From a virus, in the IMG/VR virus record IMGVR_UViG_3300003702_000965, positions 19,951 through 83,950 of that record: 64,000 bases of DNA. One strand, given 5' to 3'. The notes under the pieces are model-generated. The model had not been told where the DNA came from, ran no database searches, and saw only the letters and a list, made by a program, of their open reading frames with translations. Made by a program: the position numbers and the translations under genes. Below are positions 26,520 through 35,843 of the stretch, piece after piece (the stretch's first letter is position 1; each line of letters starts with the position of its first letter).

Positions 26520-27511
26520 AGATAGCGTATTTATGCGATAGAGACACCTATCTACATAAAATGTCTAGGGTTAGGTTTCACGGCATTCAAGCCATATCGG
26601 AAACGAATGAAGTTAAATGGCTAGGGAGAGGATGGAACAATGACGCTCAATTAGGATTTGGGTGGAACGGCTCCCTAACCGTAGACGAAAACTTTAAAAG
26701 ATTAGGTTTTTATCCTGATTTAATAATTGGATATAAACCTTTAGATATTCTAGGCTTTTGTGACTCTAAAATCAAGAAGTGCATTAGATACAATGAAATG
26801 TACGACGTAGAATGGACGATAAGAGAAATCGTCGAGAGTAACGCTGACATAGTCATTTGCCACCACCAAAATGATTATGAAGAATACGTTTCTAATTATC
26901 AAGTTTCGGAAGACCACAAAGTTGGCCTTAGTAGCGTAACTTTCGTTAACATCCCCCATTGTGCTGAAAAGACAGTTTTCAAAGACTATGGTCTCGCCAA
27001 AGAAACAGACTTACTCTTAGTTGGCGCTACCTTCGCTCAGAGTACCCTAGGTCAGCATTATCCCTTGAGAGACAGAATGGCAAGTGACATCTTACCAAAA
27101 CTTTCGCTTAAATATAATTGCAAGATATATGAGCACCCCGGATACAGCATGGGAGACGCACACACCAACATATACGCCCAAAACTTTGCGAGAGCCATAA
27201 ACTCAGCCAAAATAGCTATAACCTGTTCCGGCTTGCCCAGAAGTAGATTTGGTAAATATGTAGAAATTCCCATGTGCAGAACAGCCATTGCTGCCGACAT
27301 GCCCGGCGAAATGCAAGACTTTTTTAAGGAATTTTTAATTAACATAGACATGAGTCACTCCGACGCTCAAATAATGGCCTTGTTGGAGAATAACCTAAAA
27401 GAGCCCCACAGGATACAACAGAAGGCAGACAGAGGATATGAGATGAGCAAGAAATTCGACCAAGAATATTACGCCGAATTATTTAACGAAAAAGTCTTGA
27501 GCTTGTTATGA
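26516..27511 (+). CDS. Glycosyltransferase, GT-B fold
   Basis: This 331-residue protein starts with a Rossmann strand (MKIAYLCDRDTYLHKMSRVR). PDLIIGYKP and VTFVNIPHCAE fit the N-domain, and the C-domain has GKYVEIPMCRTAIAADMPG, equivalent to the GT4 E-x(7)-E region. It sits in the ATGA-coupled glycosyltransferase operon. Donor and acceptor are unknown. Confidence 0.72.
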   Translation: MKIAYLCDRDTYLHKMSRVRFHGIQAISETNEVKWLGRGWNNDAQLGFGWNGSLTVDENFKRLGFYPDLIIGYKPLDILGFCDSKIKKCIRYNEMYDVEWTIREIVESNADIVICHHQNDYEEYVSNYQVSEDHKVGLSSVTFVNIPHCAEKTVFKDYGLAKETDLLLVGATFAQSTLGQHYPLRDRMASDILPKLSLKYNCKIYEHPGYSMGDAHTNIYAQNFARAINSAKIAITCSGLPRSRFGKYVEIPMCRTAIAADMPGEMQDFFKEFLINIDMSHSDAQIMALLENNLKEPHRIQQKADRGYEMSKKFDQEYYAELFNEKVLSLL

Positions 27512-28434
27512 AAGTCCTACCCATTCACGGAAACGAGAACTGGCTCTGCGATAGATACGCGCAGGAGTGGAAGGATCTCAACACTTTCCACGCTTGTCCC
27601 TACAACAACTCTAATGATGCGGATGTTCTTTGGTTGCTTGCTCCTTGGGAATGGAAACAGATACCCAAAGCGTATTTAGAGACAAAGAAAGTCGTTTGCA
27701 CTATCCACCACATGGTTCCAGACAAAACCGACGAGTCTACTTGGAAAGAATTCGAAGAAAGAGATAAGTATATTGACGCTTACCATACCCCCTGCTTTCC
27801 CTCTTACGCTCAGTTCGGCCCCAGAATAGGCCACAAGCCGTTCTTAATTAATCCTTTTTGGTGCAATAATGAAATCTTTAAACCAATAGACGACAAAATT
27901 GGATTGAGGGAGAAATACGGAATAAAGCAAAAAGCCCATTTAATGGGCTCGTTCCAAAGAGACACAGAAGGCTCTGACCTCTCTTCCCCAAAACTGGAAA
28001 AAGGTCCGGATGTTTTTTGTGACATTATTGAGAAAGAGAAGGAAAAGAACCCCGACGTTGAGGTTCTATTAGCTGGATGGAGAAGGCAGTATGTTATAAA
28101 TAGATTAAACAAGGCCGGGATAAAGTATTATTATTTTGAACTACCTTCAATTAAAACGATTAATGAGCTGTATAACTGTTTGGACCTTTATGTTGTAGCT
28201 GCCAGATACGAGGGAGGGCCTCAGTCTATTCCGGAATGTATTATGACCAATACCCCCATTGTATCTACTCCCGTTGGCTTATCCAGCAAACTGCTTCACC
28301 CCAAAAGTATATTTTCCTCTTCTTCTAATTTTAATAGAGCTTCTCCTGACTTGTCTTGGGGAGAAAGAGCTATTGCGCCTTATATAATTCCAGAAGGCTT
28401 CAAACCATTCAATGATTTTTTCGATAGCTTATGA
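27508..28434 (+). CDS. Glycosyltransferase, GT4-like
   Basis: The C-terminal domain has the GT4 motif: VVAARYEGGPQSIPECIMTNTPIVSTPVG (E-x(7)-E type, about residues 230-258). HLMGSFQRDTEG opens that domain with the usual diphosphate-binding Gly-rich loop. The N-domain is short. It overlaps its neighbours by 4 bases at each end. Confidence 0.82.
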   Translation: MKVLPIHGNENWLCDRYAQEWKDLNTFHACPYNNSNDADVLWLLAPWEWKQIPKAYLETKKVVCTIHHMVPDKTDESTWKEFEERDKYIDAYHTPCFPSYAQFGPRIGHKPFLINPFWCNNEIFKPIDDKIGLREKYGIKQKAHLMGSFQRDTEGSDLSSPKLEKGPDVFCDIIEKEKEKNPDVEVLLAGWRRQYVINRLNKAGIKYYYFELPSIKTINELYNCLDLYVVAARYEGGPQSIPECIMTNTPIVSTPVGLSSKLLHPKSIFSSSSNFNRASPDLSWGERAIAPYIIPEGFKPFNDFFDSL

Positions 28435-29369
28435 ATTCACTTAATTTTTCCACTTTGATTAGGTGGCTGATAACTATTCAAGACTCGGGGTATCCTTGGA
28501 CTTTGCAAAAAAACCCAAAGGGGGTAGACAGGTGCCTTCTTTCGTCAGCTAGCCTTTTTTGTAAGCTCTCTAAAATTTACGAAAATTATTTTCAACCCGA
28601 CAAAGAAGAATTGAAAAAAATTATTTTATCCTTCACTAGAAAAAAGGATGGCATGCTGGAAGACATATCCGGCAAACAGAATATCATATCAGAGACGAGG
28701 CAGGCTTTTTCGGGCTTGAAAAATATAGGAGAAAAACTTCCCCCTTTTGACCCTTCTGAATATTTTCAAGAGCCTCTTTATTTTCTACAAGACGACGAGT
28801 GGGACAACCCTTGGGGCGCTGGAGCGCATCTTTCTCATTATTTGTTTTTCATGAAACAAACAGGACAAACCTCGAAAATTAGCGAGGCCTTAGATAGGAT
28901 TAAAATATATGAACACGAAGACGGCTGGTATAGAAACAAGCCCGACGATCACACTTTAGTTAATGGGATCATGAAAGTCATGACGGCTTACGACGCTGCC
29001 AAAGTAGAAATTCCCGCGAGTTTAAAGGAAACTATATTAGACTACGTTTTTAAATATGCTTGCGAAGGTGGCGGTTGTGGAATTTACGACTTCGTCTATG
29101 TTGTGGATAAATGTATGGACTTGGGGCTTCACACCGACAAATGTGAGAAATCTTTAAAGAACTGTTTTGAATTCATATTGAAGCACCAAAAGAAAGATGG
29201 AGGGTTTTCTTATAACCTTAATCAGTGTCAAACAAGCTTTTACGGTAGGCGCATAGCCGATCCGTTTGCGTGTGGGGACGTTCATGGAACGACTTTACTT
29301 AGCATGGCTTTAGTGAGAATTGATAGTGGTTTAAATTTAGATTATAATCTGTCTTTCGCGGTTACATGA
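28431..29369 (+). CDS. Alpha/alpha-toroid protein (prenyltransferase/terpenoid-cyclase-like fold)
   Basis: The 312-residue product is built of helical hairpins with recurring aromatic/Gly motifs such as DEWDNPWGAGAHLSHYLFF and FILKHQKKDGGFSYN; the QKxDGGF element is the repeat signature of squalene-cyclase/prenyltransferase-type alpha toroids. The usual catalytic DxDD is absent, so cyclase activity is doubtful. Similar toroids occur in glycan clusters as lyase- or epimerase-like enzymes. Role in the glycan operon is unknown. Confidence 0.55.
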   Translation: MNSLNFSTLIRWLITIQDSGYPWTLQKNPKGVDRCLLSSASLFCKLSKIYENYFQPDKEELKKIILSFTRKKDGMLEDISGKQNIISETRQAFSGLKNIGEKLPPFDPSEYFQEPLYFLQDDEWDNPWGAGAHLSHYLFFMKQTGQTSKISEALDRIKIYEHEDGWYRNKPDDHTLVNGIMKVMTAYDAAKVEIPASLKETILDYVFKYACEGGGCGIYDFVYVVDKCMDLGLHTDKCEKSLKNCFEFILKHQKKDGGFSYNLNQCQTSFYGRRIADPFACGDVHGTTLLSMALVRIDSGLNLDYNLSFAVT

Positions 29370-30142
29370 ATAAGATAGTTGGAATTTGTTTATTCAAAGA
29401 CGAAGAGATATACGCTGAAACCGTTATACATAATATAATTGACTTTTGCGACAAGATTATTATCATAGATAACAATTCCACCGACAAGACCTTCGATATA
29501 GTAAGAAAACGCTTCTCGTCTAGTCCCAAGGTGACTATGTTAAAAATGGAAGACCATTTAGCTTCGGGAAGAATGACGTATTCTTTTTTCGGATCAAAAA
29601 CTTTTCTTTTTGCGGTAGATGGTGACGAAATATACGATAGAGACGGGTTAAAAGCTATGAGACAAAGAATTAAAAATGGATTTTTCGACAAAGTTTGGAA
29701 AATCAGCGGAACCTCTTTCCACGTTAACGATGTCTCCTCTACTTGCGTTTCAGGTTTTTCCTGCCCTCCCAATAAGCATGTGACGAAACTTTACAATTTT
29801 AACGTTATAAATTCTTGGGATCAAGGCGAAAGACTACATGGGGTTGGCTTAAATCCACAGCCATATTATAAAGAGAGTCTTATTGATGTAAAATTCGCAA
29901 ATGAAAGAGGCTTGGAAGAGTCTAATCAAGTAGATTGGAGATTCTCTGAATTTAGGTGCCTGCATATGTGTTTTGTTCGAAGATCCCAACGAGACTCCGA
30001 GGATTCAAATTTTCGGTGTGAAGCTGGCTTCTATAGACCAGCCCCAATAGGGCACGATTTTAATTATAAAGCTATAAAATACGGGCTAGGGCCTACTCTA
30101 AAAATAAAAAGATCCACCTTGAAGCCTTTCCATTTGCCGTGA
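29366..30142 (+). CDS. Glycosyltransferase family 2-like
   Basis: The N-terminus (GICLFKDEEIYAETVIHNI, then IIIIDNNSTDKT) is the GT2 nucleotide-binding region of the 'SPBc2 prophage-derived' type. The metal motif is FAVDGDEIYD near residue 87. It is a GT-A enzyme of the subgroup that starts with a KDE motif. Its ATG overlaps the previous stop by 4 bases. Confidence 0.85.
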   Translation: MNKIVGICLFKDEEIYAETVIHNIIDFCDKIIIIDNNSTDKTFDIVRKRFSSSPKVTMLKMEDHLASGRMTYSFFGSKTFLFAVDGDEIYDRDGLKAMRQRIKNGFFDKVWKISGTSFHVNDVSSTCVSGFSCPPNKHVTKLYNFNVINSWDQGERLHGVGLNPQPYYKESLIDVKFANERGLEESNQVDWRFSEFRCLHMCFVRRSQRDSEDSNFRCEAGFYRPAPIGHDFNYKAIKYGLGPTLKIKRSTLKPFHLP

Positions 30143-31095
30143 TAGACGAACTCCCCAAAGATAAAACTTTCGTTTTCGGCATGTGCCCTAATAGACACTC
30201 TGCCGGAGGAGGGGGCACGAAGTTTGTTAATTATTTTAGCGAAAAGCTTGTTGGGAGAGCTTCGTTTTTTATTAACTCCAATGAGCCTGACCCTGATTAC
30301 ATTCTGCTTTTCGATCCTAGACATTTAGATTTTTCAGGCAATTGGCTTAGTCTCGATGTTCTAAAAGAGATCAAAGCTAGAGGCATAAAGAGTAAAATCA
30401 TCCACAGAATAAACGACATAGGATACCCTAAGAATAGACCACCAGAGTATGTTGACGCTGTAATAGAAATGGCTAATTTATCCGATAAGGTAATTTATGT
30501 TTCTGATTTTGTTAGAGATTATTATGGAGACAGGATAAAGACGGAGTACGAAGTCATACCAAACGGCGTAGACGAAAGGATCTTCACTTTTAAGGAATAT
30601 TCTTTTGATAAACTTAGGTTCGTTACACACCACTGGTCTTCTGATCCCATGAAAGGCAAGGTTCTATACGATTTCATAGACGAAATGTTGTCGGATTTAG
30701 AGGGGGAGGCTGAGTTCACCTATATTGGGAACCCTCCCAAGGGGTCAAATTTCAGAAGAACCAACGTGATAAAACCCCTTTACGGAGAAGAGCTGGCTAA
30801 TGAAATTAAAAAGCATAACATTTATGTTTCTGGTTCCCAGCATGAACCCTGCGGCATGCATAAACTAGAAGGAGTTGCCTGCGGACTTCCCATAATGTAC
30901 AATGTAGACAGCGGAGATTCGTACCTTACGTCAGATTATGGAGTCGGCATAGAATATAACGGTTTTCCCAAATTTGGTATTGCTTTAGCTGAAATGATGG
31001 GAAACCATAAGCGTTTTTATGATAAAATAGTTAATAATTTTGATTTATATTTAGAAAATAGATGCGTTAAGTATTTAGAATTTATAACGAAATGA
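30139..31095 (+). CDS. Glycosyltransferase, GT4-like (GTG start)
   Basis: VIPNGVDERIF near residue 138 is the inter-domain motif of GT4 enzymes. SGSQHEPCGMHKLEGVACGLPIMY is the C-terminal E-x(7)-E nucleotide-sugar site. The gene begins with GTG overlapping the preceding stop (GTGA) and ends in an ATGA overlap with the epimerase gene. Confidence 0.85.
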   Translation: MIDELPKDKTFVFGMCPNRHSAGGGGTKFVNYFSEKLVGRASFFINSNEPDPDYILLFDPRHLDFSGNWLSLDVLKEIKARGIKSKIIHRINDIGYPKNRPPEYVDAVIEMANLSDKVIYVSDFVRDYYGDRIKTEYEVIPNGVDERIFTFKEYSFDKLRFVTHHWSSDPMKGKVLYDFIDEMLSDLEGEAEFTYIGNPPKGSNFRRTNVIKPLYGEELANEIKKHNIYVSGSQHEPCGMHKLEGVACGLPIMYNVDSGDSYLTSDYGVGIEYNGFPKFGIALAEMMGNHKRFYDKIVNNFDLYLENRCVKYLEFITK

Positions 31096-32003
31096 AATAT
31101 TTAGTTACAGGAGGTTTCGGGTTCATAGGCTCCCACTTAGCCGTTAAGCTTATTAGAGACGGCCATCACGTTACAATCATAGACGACTGTTCCTCTGACA
31201 GCGTCTCATCCCCCCCTTGGCATGATAATTGTGACTTCATCAATTGCGACATCATCAACACCCAGTTCTATGAAAAATTTTTGAATGGTGTTGACGTAGT
31301 GTTTCATTTAGCCGCTAAAGCTAGGGTTCAGCCCTCTATAGCTGATCCTGTTTATTTCGATTATACCAATGTTCATGGTACAGTTAACCTATTCAAAGCG
31401 TGCGTCGACGCTGGAGTCAGAAAAATTGTTTTTAGTTCGTCCTCTTCGGTTTACGGGGACGCTGAAATGCCTACTTCAGAAAATCATCGGCTTTCCCCCC
31501 AAAGTCCTTATGGTTTACAAAAGAAGATAGGGGAGGAGTATCTCGAACTTTTCACCAAGATTTACGACATAAAGGGGGTTTCTTTGAGATATTTTAATGT
31601 TTACGGAGAAGGAATGCCCCTTGGAGGGGGTTACGCAACCGCCATTGGCATCTTTTTAAATCAAAGAAGGAATGATAAAAAAATCACCATATTTGGAGAC
31701 GGAGAACAGACTAGAGATTTTACTCATGTAAACGACGTTATCCAAGCTAATATATTAGCGGCTACGGCTACCACAGAGGGACTTGAAAATTATGAAGTTT
31801 TCAATGTGGGGAACGGGGACAATGTTAGCGTGAACGAAGTAGCTAAATTAATAGGAGGAGACATACAGTATCTAGCGCCTAAAATTGAACCCAAAGCTAC
31901 ACTTGCGGACAACTCAAAAATTAAAGAAAAACTAAAATGGGCTCCTACCGGAAATTTGCATAAATGGATCCCCGAATACAAGAAAATCGCGAACATACAA
32001 TAA
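31092..32003 (+). CDS. NAD-dependent sugar-nucleotide epimerase/dehydratase (extended SDR)
   Basis: GGFGFIGS (residues 7-14) is the NAD-binding motif. FSSSSSVYG with YGLQKKIGEE supplies the catalytic Ser, Tyr and Lys. LRYFNVYG and FGDGEQTRDFTHVNDV are typical of UDP-glucose 4-epimerase/dTDP-glucose dehydratase relatives. It probably converts a nucleotide sugar used by the neighbouring transferases; the exact substrate cannot be read from sequence. Confidence 0.88.
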   Translation: MKYLVTGGFGFIGSHLAVKLIRDGHHVTIIDDCSSDSVSSPPWHDNCDFINCDIINTQFYEKFLNGVDVVFHLAAKARVQPSIADPVYFDYTNVHGTVNLFKACVDAGVRKIVFSSSSSVYGDAEMPTSENHRLSPQSPYGLQKKIGEEYLELFTKIYDIKGVSLRYFNVYGEGMPLGGGYATAIGIFLNQRRNDKKITIFGDGEQTRDFTHVNDVIQANILAATATTEGLENYEVFNVGNGDNVSVNEVAKLIGGDIQYLAPKIEPKATLADNSKIKEKLKWAPTGNLHKWIPEYKKIANIQ

Positions 32004-32004
32004 A

Positions 32005-33129
32005 ATGCAAATATTAAACATAACTACAGCTAGACAAATTAGAAATAAAATGGATCCGAACGAAAAGTGTGTTGTCATCACTGGCGTCACAGGCCAAGAC
32101 GGAAGTAATATGGTTGATTATCTACTTGATACGTCTCATTCCATATGGGATAATGGCTTACATGTATACGGCGGAGCCAGAAGATTAAGCCTCGACAACC
32201 ATACAAATATTGAACATTTAAAAGATAACGAGAATTTCTCTTTAATAAACCTAGATATTACCGACACTACTTGCGTTAATAGAGTCATAAAAGATCTGCA
32301 GCCAGATTATTTTATTAATTTTGCGGCGCAAAGCTTTGTCGGGAGTAGCTGGGACCTTCCCAAGCAAACTTTCGCTGTTAACGCTACTGCTGTTTTGGAT
32401 ATGCTTGAGGCTATTAGACTCTATGCTCCTCTTTGTAGATTTTACCAAGCGGGTTCTAGCGAAGAGTTTGGAGATGTCGCCTACGCTCCACAGGACGAGA
32501 AGCATCCCTCAAGACCAGTTAGCCCTTACGGAGCCTCTAAGGTTGCCGCTAGGGCTTTAGTTAAGGTTTATAGAGACTCTTATAATCTATATGCTTGCGC
32601 TGGCTTCCTTTTTAATCACGAAGGAGTTCGTAGAGGCGAGGAATTCGTAACCAGAAAGATTACTAAGGGGGTAGCTCGGATAAAACAAGCTATGATAAAT
32701 GGGGAAAAATTCGAACCAATACAATTAGGCAACGTGAACTCCAAAAGAGATTGGTCTGATTCGGAAGATTTCGTGCACGGCGTTTGGCTTATGCTTAATC
32801 AAGATAAGCCGGGAGAATATGTTTTATCTAGCGACGAAACTCACGAAATAAAGGAGTTCGTTTCTCTAGCTTTTAACGCGGCTGGGATCGATGGACACTG
32901 GCAGGACGAAGGCATGGATGAAAAATTTGTAACTGATTTACATAATTATATTCTTTCTGAAGTCAATGAAAAGTTCTACAGGCCAGCGGAAATTGATTTG
33001 CTTTACGGAGACTCTTCCAAGGCAAGAAAAGAGCTAAAGTGGGTTCCTAGGGTGTCTTTTCCTCAGCTTGTTCGCAAAATGGTTTCTAATGATTTGAGCT
33101 TGTTGGGAATTGATGACATTTCTTCTTGA
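32005..33129 (+). CDS. gmd: GDP-mannose 4,6-dehydratase
   Basis: The signature elements are VVITGVTGQDGSNMVDYLL (NAD site), FAAQSFVGSSWDLP, QAGSSEEFG, SPYGASKVAA (Tyr and Lys) and FNHEGVRRGEEFVTRKI, which together are specific for Gmd. The product is GDP-4-keto-6-deoxymannose, a precursor of GDP-fucose, GDP-rhamnose or GDP-perosamine. A GMER/fucose synthase is not seen; the preceding epimerase could act on the product. It follows the epimerase by one base in an ATAAAATG context. Confidence 0.92.
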   Translation: MQILNITTARQIRNKMDPNEKCVVITGVTGQDGSNMVDYLLDTSHSIWDNGLHVYGGARRLSLDNHTNIEHLKDNENFSLINLDITDTTCVNRVIKDLQPDYFINFAAQSFVGSSWDLPKQTFAVNATAVLDMLEAIRLYAPLCRFYQAGSSEEFGDVAYAPQDEKHPSRPVSPYGASKVAARALVKVYRDSYNLYACAGFLFNHEGVRRGEEFVTRKITKGVARIKQAMINGEKFEPIQLGNVNSKRDWSDSEDFVHGVWLMLNQDKPGEYVLSSDETHEIKEFVSLAFNAAGIDGHWQDEGMDEKFVTDLHNYILSEVNEKFYRPAEIDLLYGDSSKARKELKWVPRVSFPQLVRKMVSNDLSLLGIDDISS

Positions 33130-33520
33130 CTCCGCTGAAAGCGTTTGGTACTTTCCTCGGGTGACTGATTCTGGAAAATATAAGTATTTGATAGAAAATT
33201 TCTTATTCGATCATAAAAAGTGCAATTTCTTTCATCAGCGCAAACAGGCTAAAAAGTTGATCTCATTTTTCCCAGACATAGAATTTTGGAAATGGCTAAA
33301 GAACAATTACAAGGATTATCAAGTTTATACGCTTGTATCTTATTTGAAACCGGACAAGCTTGCGTTTTTAAGGAAGCAATTAAAGGTGATGGGTTTCAAG
33401 TTCAAGGAAAAACGAACATACGTTCTCTCTGATGAAAAATTCGGGAAAGATAAAGAGATGCGCCCACGAAGGTTTAGCACTTTAGATTTTTTAAGATATG
33501 GGAAGAAAGAAGAAGGTTAA
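33113..33520 (+). CDS. Unrecognised basic protein (135 aa)
   Basis: ATG at 33113 is chosen; a TTG at 33110 is also in frame. The protein is basic and aromatic, with a KWLKNNYKDYQVYTLVSYL segment and KPDKLAFLRKQLKVMGF, then a Lys/Arg-rich C-terminus. Overlap with the following recombinase gene is 23 bases. A nucleic-acid role is plausible from charge and neighbour but not shown. Confidence 0.55.
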   Translation: MTFLLDSAESVWYFPRVTDSGKYKYLIENFLFDHKKCNFFHQRKQAKKLISFFPDIEFWKWLKNNYKDYQVYTLVSYLKPDKLAFLRKQLKVMGFKFKEKRTYVLSDEKFGKDKEMRPRRFSTLDFLRYGKKEEG

Positions 33521-34595
33521 TACAACCGGAGGCAATGAGCCTTGGGAGCAGATCAAGCAATACCTTTCGGATAACGAAGAGTATCACAATGATTTCGACG
33601 AGGAGATTGATTACACTGTTTCTAGTGGTAGTCTTTTGTTAGACATGGAGATGTCAGGAGGGCTTAGGCCCTCTGTTATAAGGGCTTCTGGCGTCGCAGA
33701 AGGGGGGAAGACTTCATGCGCTCTATCTTTCGCTAGGAACTTTCAGAAAATGGATAATAGCATGGTGGTGTTCGTAAAAGCCGAGGGAAGATTATCCAAA
33801 GAAATGATAGAAAGAGCAGGGGTAGACACTTCGGAAGAAAAATGGTGCGTCAGAAGGACGAACATTTACGAACATGTTTTAAATTTCCTGAGGTATTTAG
33901 TCCAAGATAACCCGAAGGGATGCAAATATCTATTTATTATAGATTCGATGGACGCTTTAGTGAGGCATTCTGATTTAGATAGGCCCTTTGAGGAGTCCAA
34001 CAAAGTTGCCGGAGGATCTACTCTTAGTTCTGACTTCTTAAGAAAGATTGCACTTAGTCTTAGCGTAGGTGGTCACATTTTGTTTCTGATCAGTCAAGTC
34101 AGAAGTAAGGTTTCCATAAATCCCTACGACAAAGGAGATCCTAGGCTTACAAATGCTTCGGGAGGAAACGCGCTTCTTCATTATAGCGATTGGATTTTAG
34201 AATTTCAACCCAGATATAGCGCCGACTTTATCAAGGAAAAAGACGAGCAAGGGAAGGAGGTTATAGTTGGCCACTTTTGCAGAGTCATCTTGAGAAAAAC
34301 TCCCAATGAAAAGACTGGTTCTTTGGTTAGATACCCCATCAAACATTTCAGGAAACATGGCGAAAGCATTTGGGTAGAACAGGAGCTTATTATGATGATG
34401 ACCGCTTTCCATTGTATATCCACTAAAGGCCCTTGGATTACCTTCTCCGACGAAATGTGCGCAGACTTCGATAAAAATAAAATTGAGTATGAAAAACAGC
34501 ACCAAGGGATGGAGAAATTTAGAAAATATCTGACGTCAAATAAAAAACTTTCTAAGTATTTATATGATTATATTTTAGGAGCTTTTTCCAAGTAA
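33498..34595 (+). CDS. RecA/UvsX-like recombinase
   Basis: Walker A GVAEGGKT is at residues 65-72 and Walker B YLFIIDSMDAL at 144-154. LFLISQVRSK is followed by the loop 2 region GGNALLHYSDWILEF. Length (365) matches RecA/UvsX. It promotes strand exchange in recombination-dependent phage replication and repair. Neighbours dUTPase, helicase and primase fit a replication block. The start overlaps the previous gene by 23 bases. Confidence 0.9.
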   Translation: MGRKKKVNTTGGNEPWEQIKQYLSDNEEYHNDFDEEIDYTVSSGSLLLDMEMSGGLRPSVIRASGVAEGGKTSCALSFARNFQKMDNSMVVFVKAEGRLSKEMIERAGVDTSEEKWCVRRTNIYEHVLNFLRYLVQDNPKGCKYLFIIDSMDALVRHSDLDRPFEESNKVAGGSTLSSDFLRKIALSLSVGGHILFLISQVRSKVSINPYDKGDPRLTNASGGNALLHYSDWILEFQPRYSADFIKEKDEQGKEVIVGHFCRVILRKTPNEKTGSLVRYPIKHFRKHGESIWVEQELIMMMTAFHCISTKGPWITFSDEMCADFDKNKIEYEKQHQGMEKFRKYLTSNKKLSKYLYDYILGAFSK

Positions 34596-34596
34596 A

Positions 34597-35046
34597 ATGA
34601 AAATAAGAATAAAAAGATTAGTCCCGCAGGCCACAATCCCCACAAGAGCTAATGATAGCGATGCTGGGTATGATCTATACGCATCATCAGGAGCTAGAAT
34701 AGACGGTAGATGTAGGGGAATTGTAAATACTGGAATATCCATAGCCATTCCCGAGGGTTACTACGGTAGAGTTGCCCCCCGCTCTGGCTTAGCCGTTAAG
34801 AGCGGAATAGATGTTTTAGCAGGGGTTATAGATTCTGGTTACAGGGGAGAAGTTGGTGTTGTTTTGCAGAACCTTGGACTAATGGATTTTAATTGCGAGG
34901 AGGGAGACAGGGTTGCTCAGTTAATCATAGAGAAATGTCACGACATTGAATGGGAAGAAGTTGATGAAGTGGTTAATTTAGATGATTCAGAGGACATAAC
35001 TCATTTTGTTAGAGGAGAAGGCGGATTTGGAAGCAGTGGAAGTTAA
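34597..35046 (+). CDS. dut: dUTP diphosphatase
   Basis: All five trimeric dUTPase motifs are present: SDAGYDLY (motif 1), APRSGLAVK (2), GVIDSGYRGEV (3), GDRVAQLII (4) and RGEGGFGSSG (5). The 149-residue length is typical. It hydrolyses dUTP to dUMP and pyrophosphate, keeping uracil out of phage DNA and supplying dUMP. It starts one base after the recombinase stop. Confidence 0.96.
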   Translation: MKIRIKRLVPQATIPTRANDSDAGYDLYASSGARIDGRCRGIVNTGISIAIPEGYYGRVAPRSGLAVKSGIDVLAGVIDSGYRGEVGVVLQNLGLMDFNCEEGDRVAQLIIEKCHDIEWEEVDEVVNLDDSEDITHFVRGEGGFGSSGS

Positions 35047-35052
35047 CATCCC

Positions 35053-35469
35053 TTGAAGCTATACAACGTAAACGGAAGAATCGTAGGCAAGGATGTAGTT
35101 AAGTATAGAATCAAGTGGAATAAAAAATGCAGGTCGAAAATCCAATACAAAGTAAAACAATTCCTGAAGCCTTACTGGAAGAACCACATATGCTTCGAGG
35201 AGTTCCCTGTTTTCGGGACTAGGCTGAAAGTAGACATGATTAACTTTACCAGAAAAGTAGCCATAGAAGTTCAAGGAAACCAACATTACTCCTTCAATAA
35301 ATTTTTTCATTCTAATTCTAGATTAAAATACTTGGAGTCAATTAGAAGAGACAATCAAAAACAAAACTGGTTAGAGCTTAATAAGATAAAGTTAATAGAA
35401 ATTTTAGAAAATGAAGTCGACAATTTGTCTAAAAAGTTTTTTTATGAAAAGTTCAACCTTAAGTTATAA
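35053..35469 (+). CDS. PD-(D/E)XK-type endonuclease (Vsr/DUF559-like)
   Basis: The conserved core is LKVDMINFTRKVAIEVQGNQHY, giving D and ExQ in restriction-endonuclease-fold order, followed by RRDNQKQNWLELNKIKLIEI, as in Vsr/DUF559-like nucleases. The protein is small and basic. The start appears to be TTG at 35053, since no ATG precedes the domain. It could be a repair or recombination nuclease (for example a junction resolvase) or a homing-type enzyme. Confidence 0.65.
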   Translation: MKLYNVNGRIVGKDVVKYRIKWNKKCRSKIQYKVKQFLKPYWKNHICFEEFPVFGTRLKVDMINFTRKVAIEVQGNQHYSFNKFFHSNSRLKYLESIRRDNQKQNWLELNKIKLIEILENEVDNLSKKFFYEKFNLKL

Positions 35470-35486
35470 GGGGTGTAACCATAATC

Positions 35487-35804
35487 ATGGCGGGATTTAA
35501 GTTCCCAACTTCGGTCTTGAACCAAATAGACGAATGCTCCAAAGGGGGATTCATTCTCTTCACCATAAACGGTGAAGGAGATCCCGTTGTGTTCAGTAAA
35601 TTTGACGATTCTACTTCCGCCTTAGCCTTGCAGTACTACGCAAAGAACTGGACGGAAGTCATTCATGAGATCAACAACAAAGCGACTTTCTCCAACATAG
35701 CTAGCACCATGGAAGAACAAGAACGGGAACAAGAAGAGGAAGACGAGAAGACTGACGACTCGTTCATCGACTCAGACGAAGACGATGACGGCTTTTTGAT
35801 TTAG
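35487..35804 (+). CDS. Small protein with a long acidic tail (105 aa)
   Basis: Residues 1-70 form a compact domain (FKFPTSVLNQIDECSKGGFILFTIN). The last 30 residues are nearly all Glu and Asp, ending with DDDGFLI. A compact domain with an acidic, hydrophobic-ended tail is reminiscent of ssDNA-binding or replication accessory proteins that dock partners through the tail; this is inference. It sits just upstream of the helicase gene. Confidence 0.55.
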   Translation: MAGFKFPTSVLNQIDECSKGGFILFTINGEGDPVVFSKFDDSTSALALQYYAKNWTEVIHEINNKATFSNIASTMEEQEREQEEEDEKTDDSFIDSDEDDDGFLI

Positions 35805-35805
35805 T

Positions 35806-35834
35806 TTGACTTTCAAGAAAGCGTCTGTTACCAT
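35806..35834 (+). promoter_or_regulatory. Promoter with -10 box 9 bases before the helicase ATG
   Basis: TTGACT (35806-35811), 17 bases, TACCAT (35829-35834), then 9 bases to the ATG at 35844. The -35 overlaps the end of the preceding gene. The predicted leader is only about 3 bases. Confidence 0.65.
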
Positions 35835-35843
35835 TCCTTTTCA

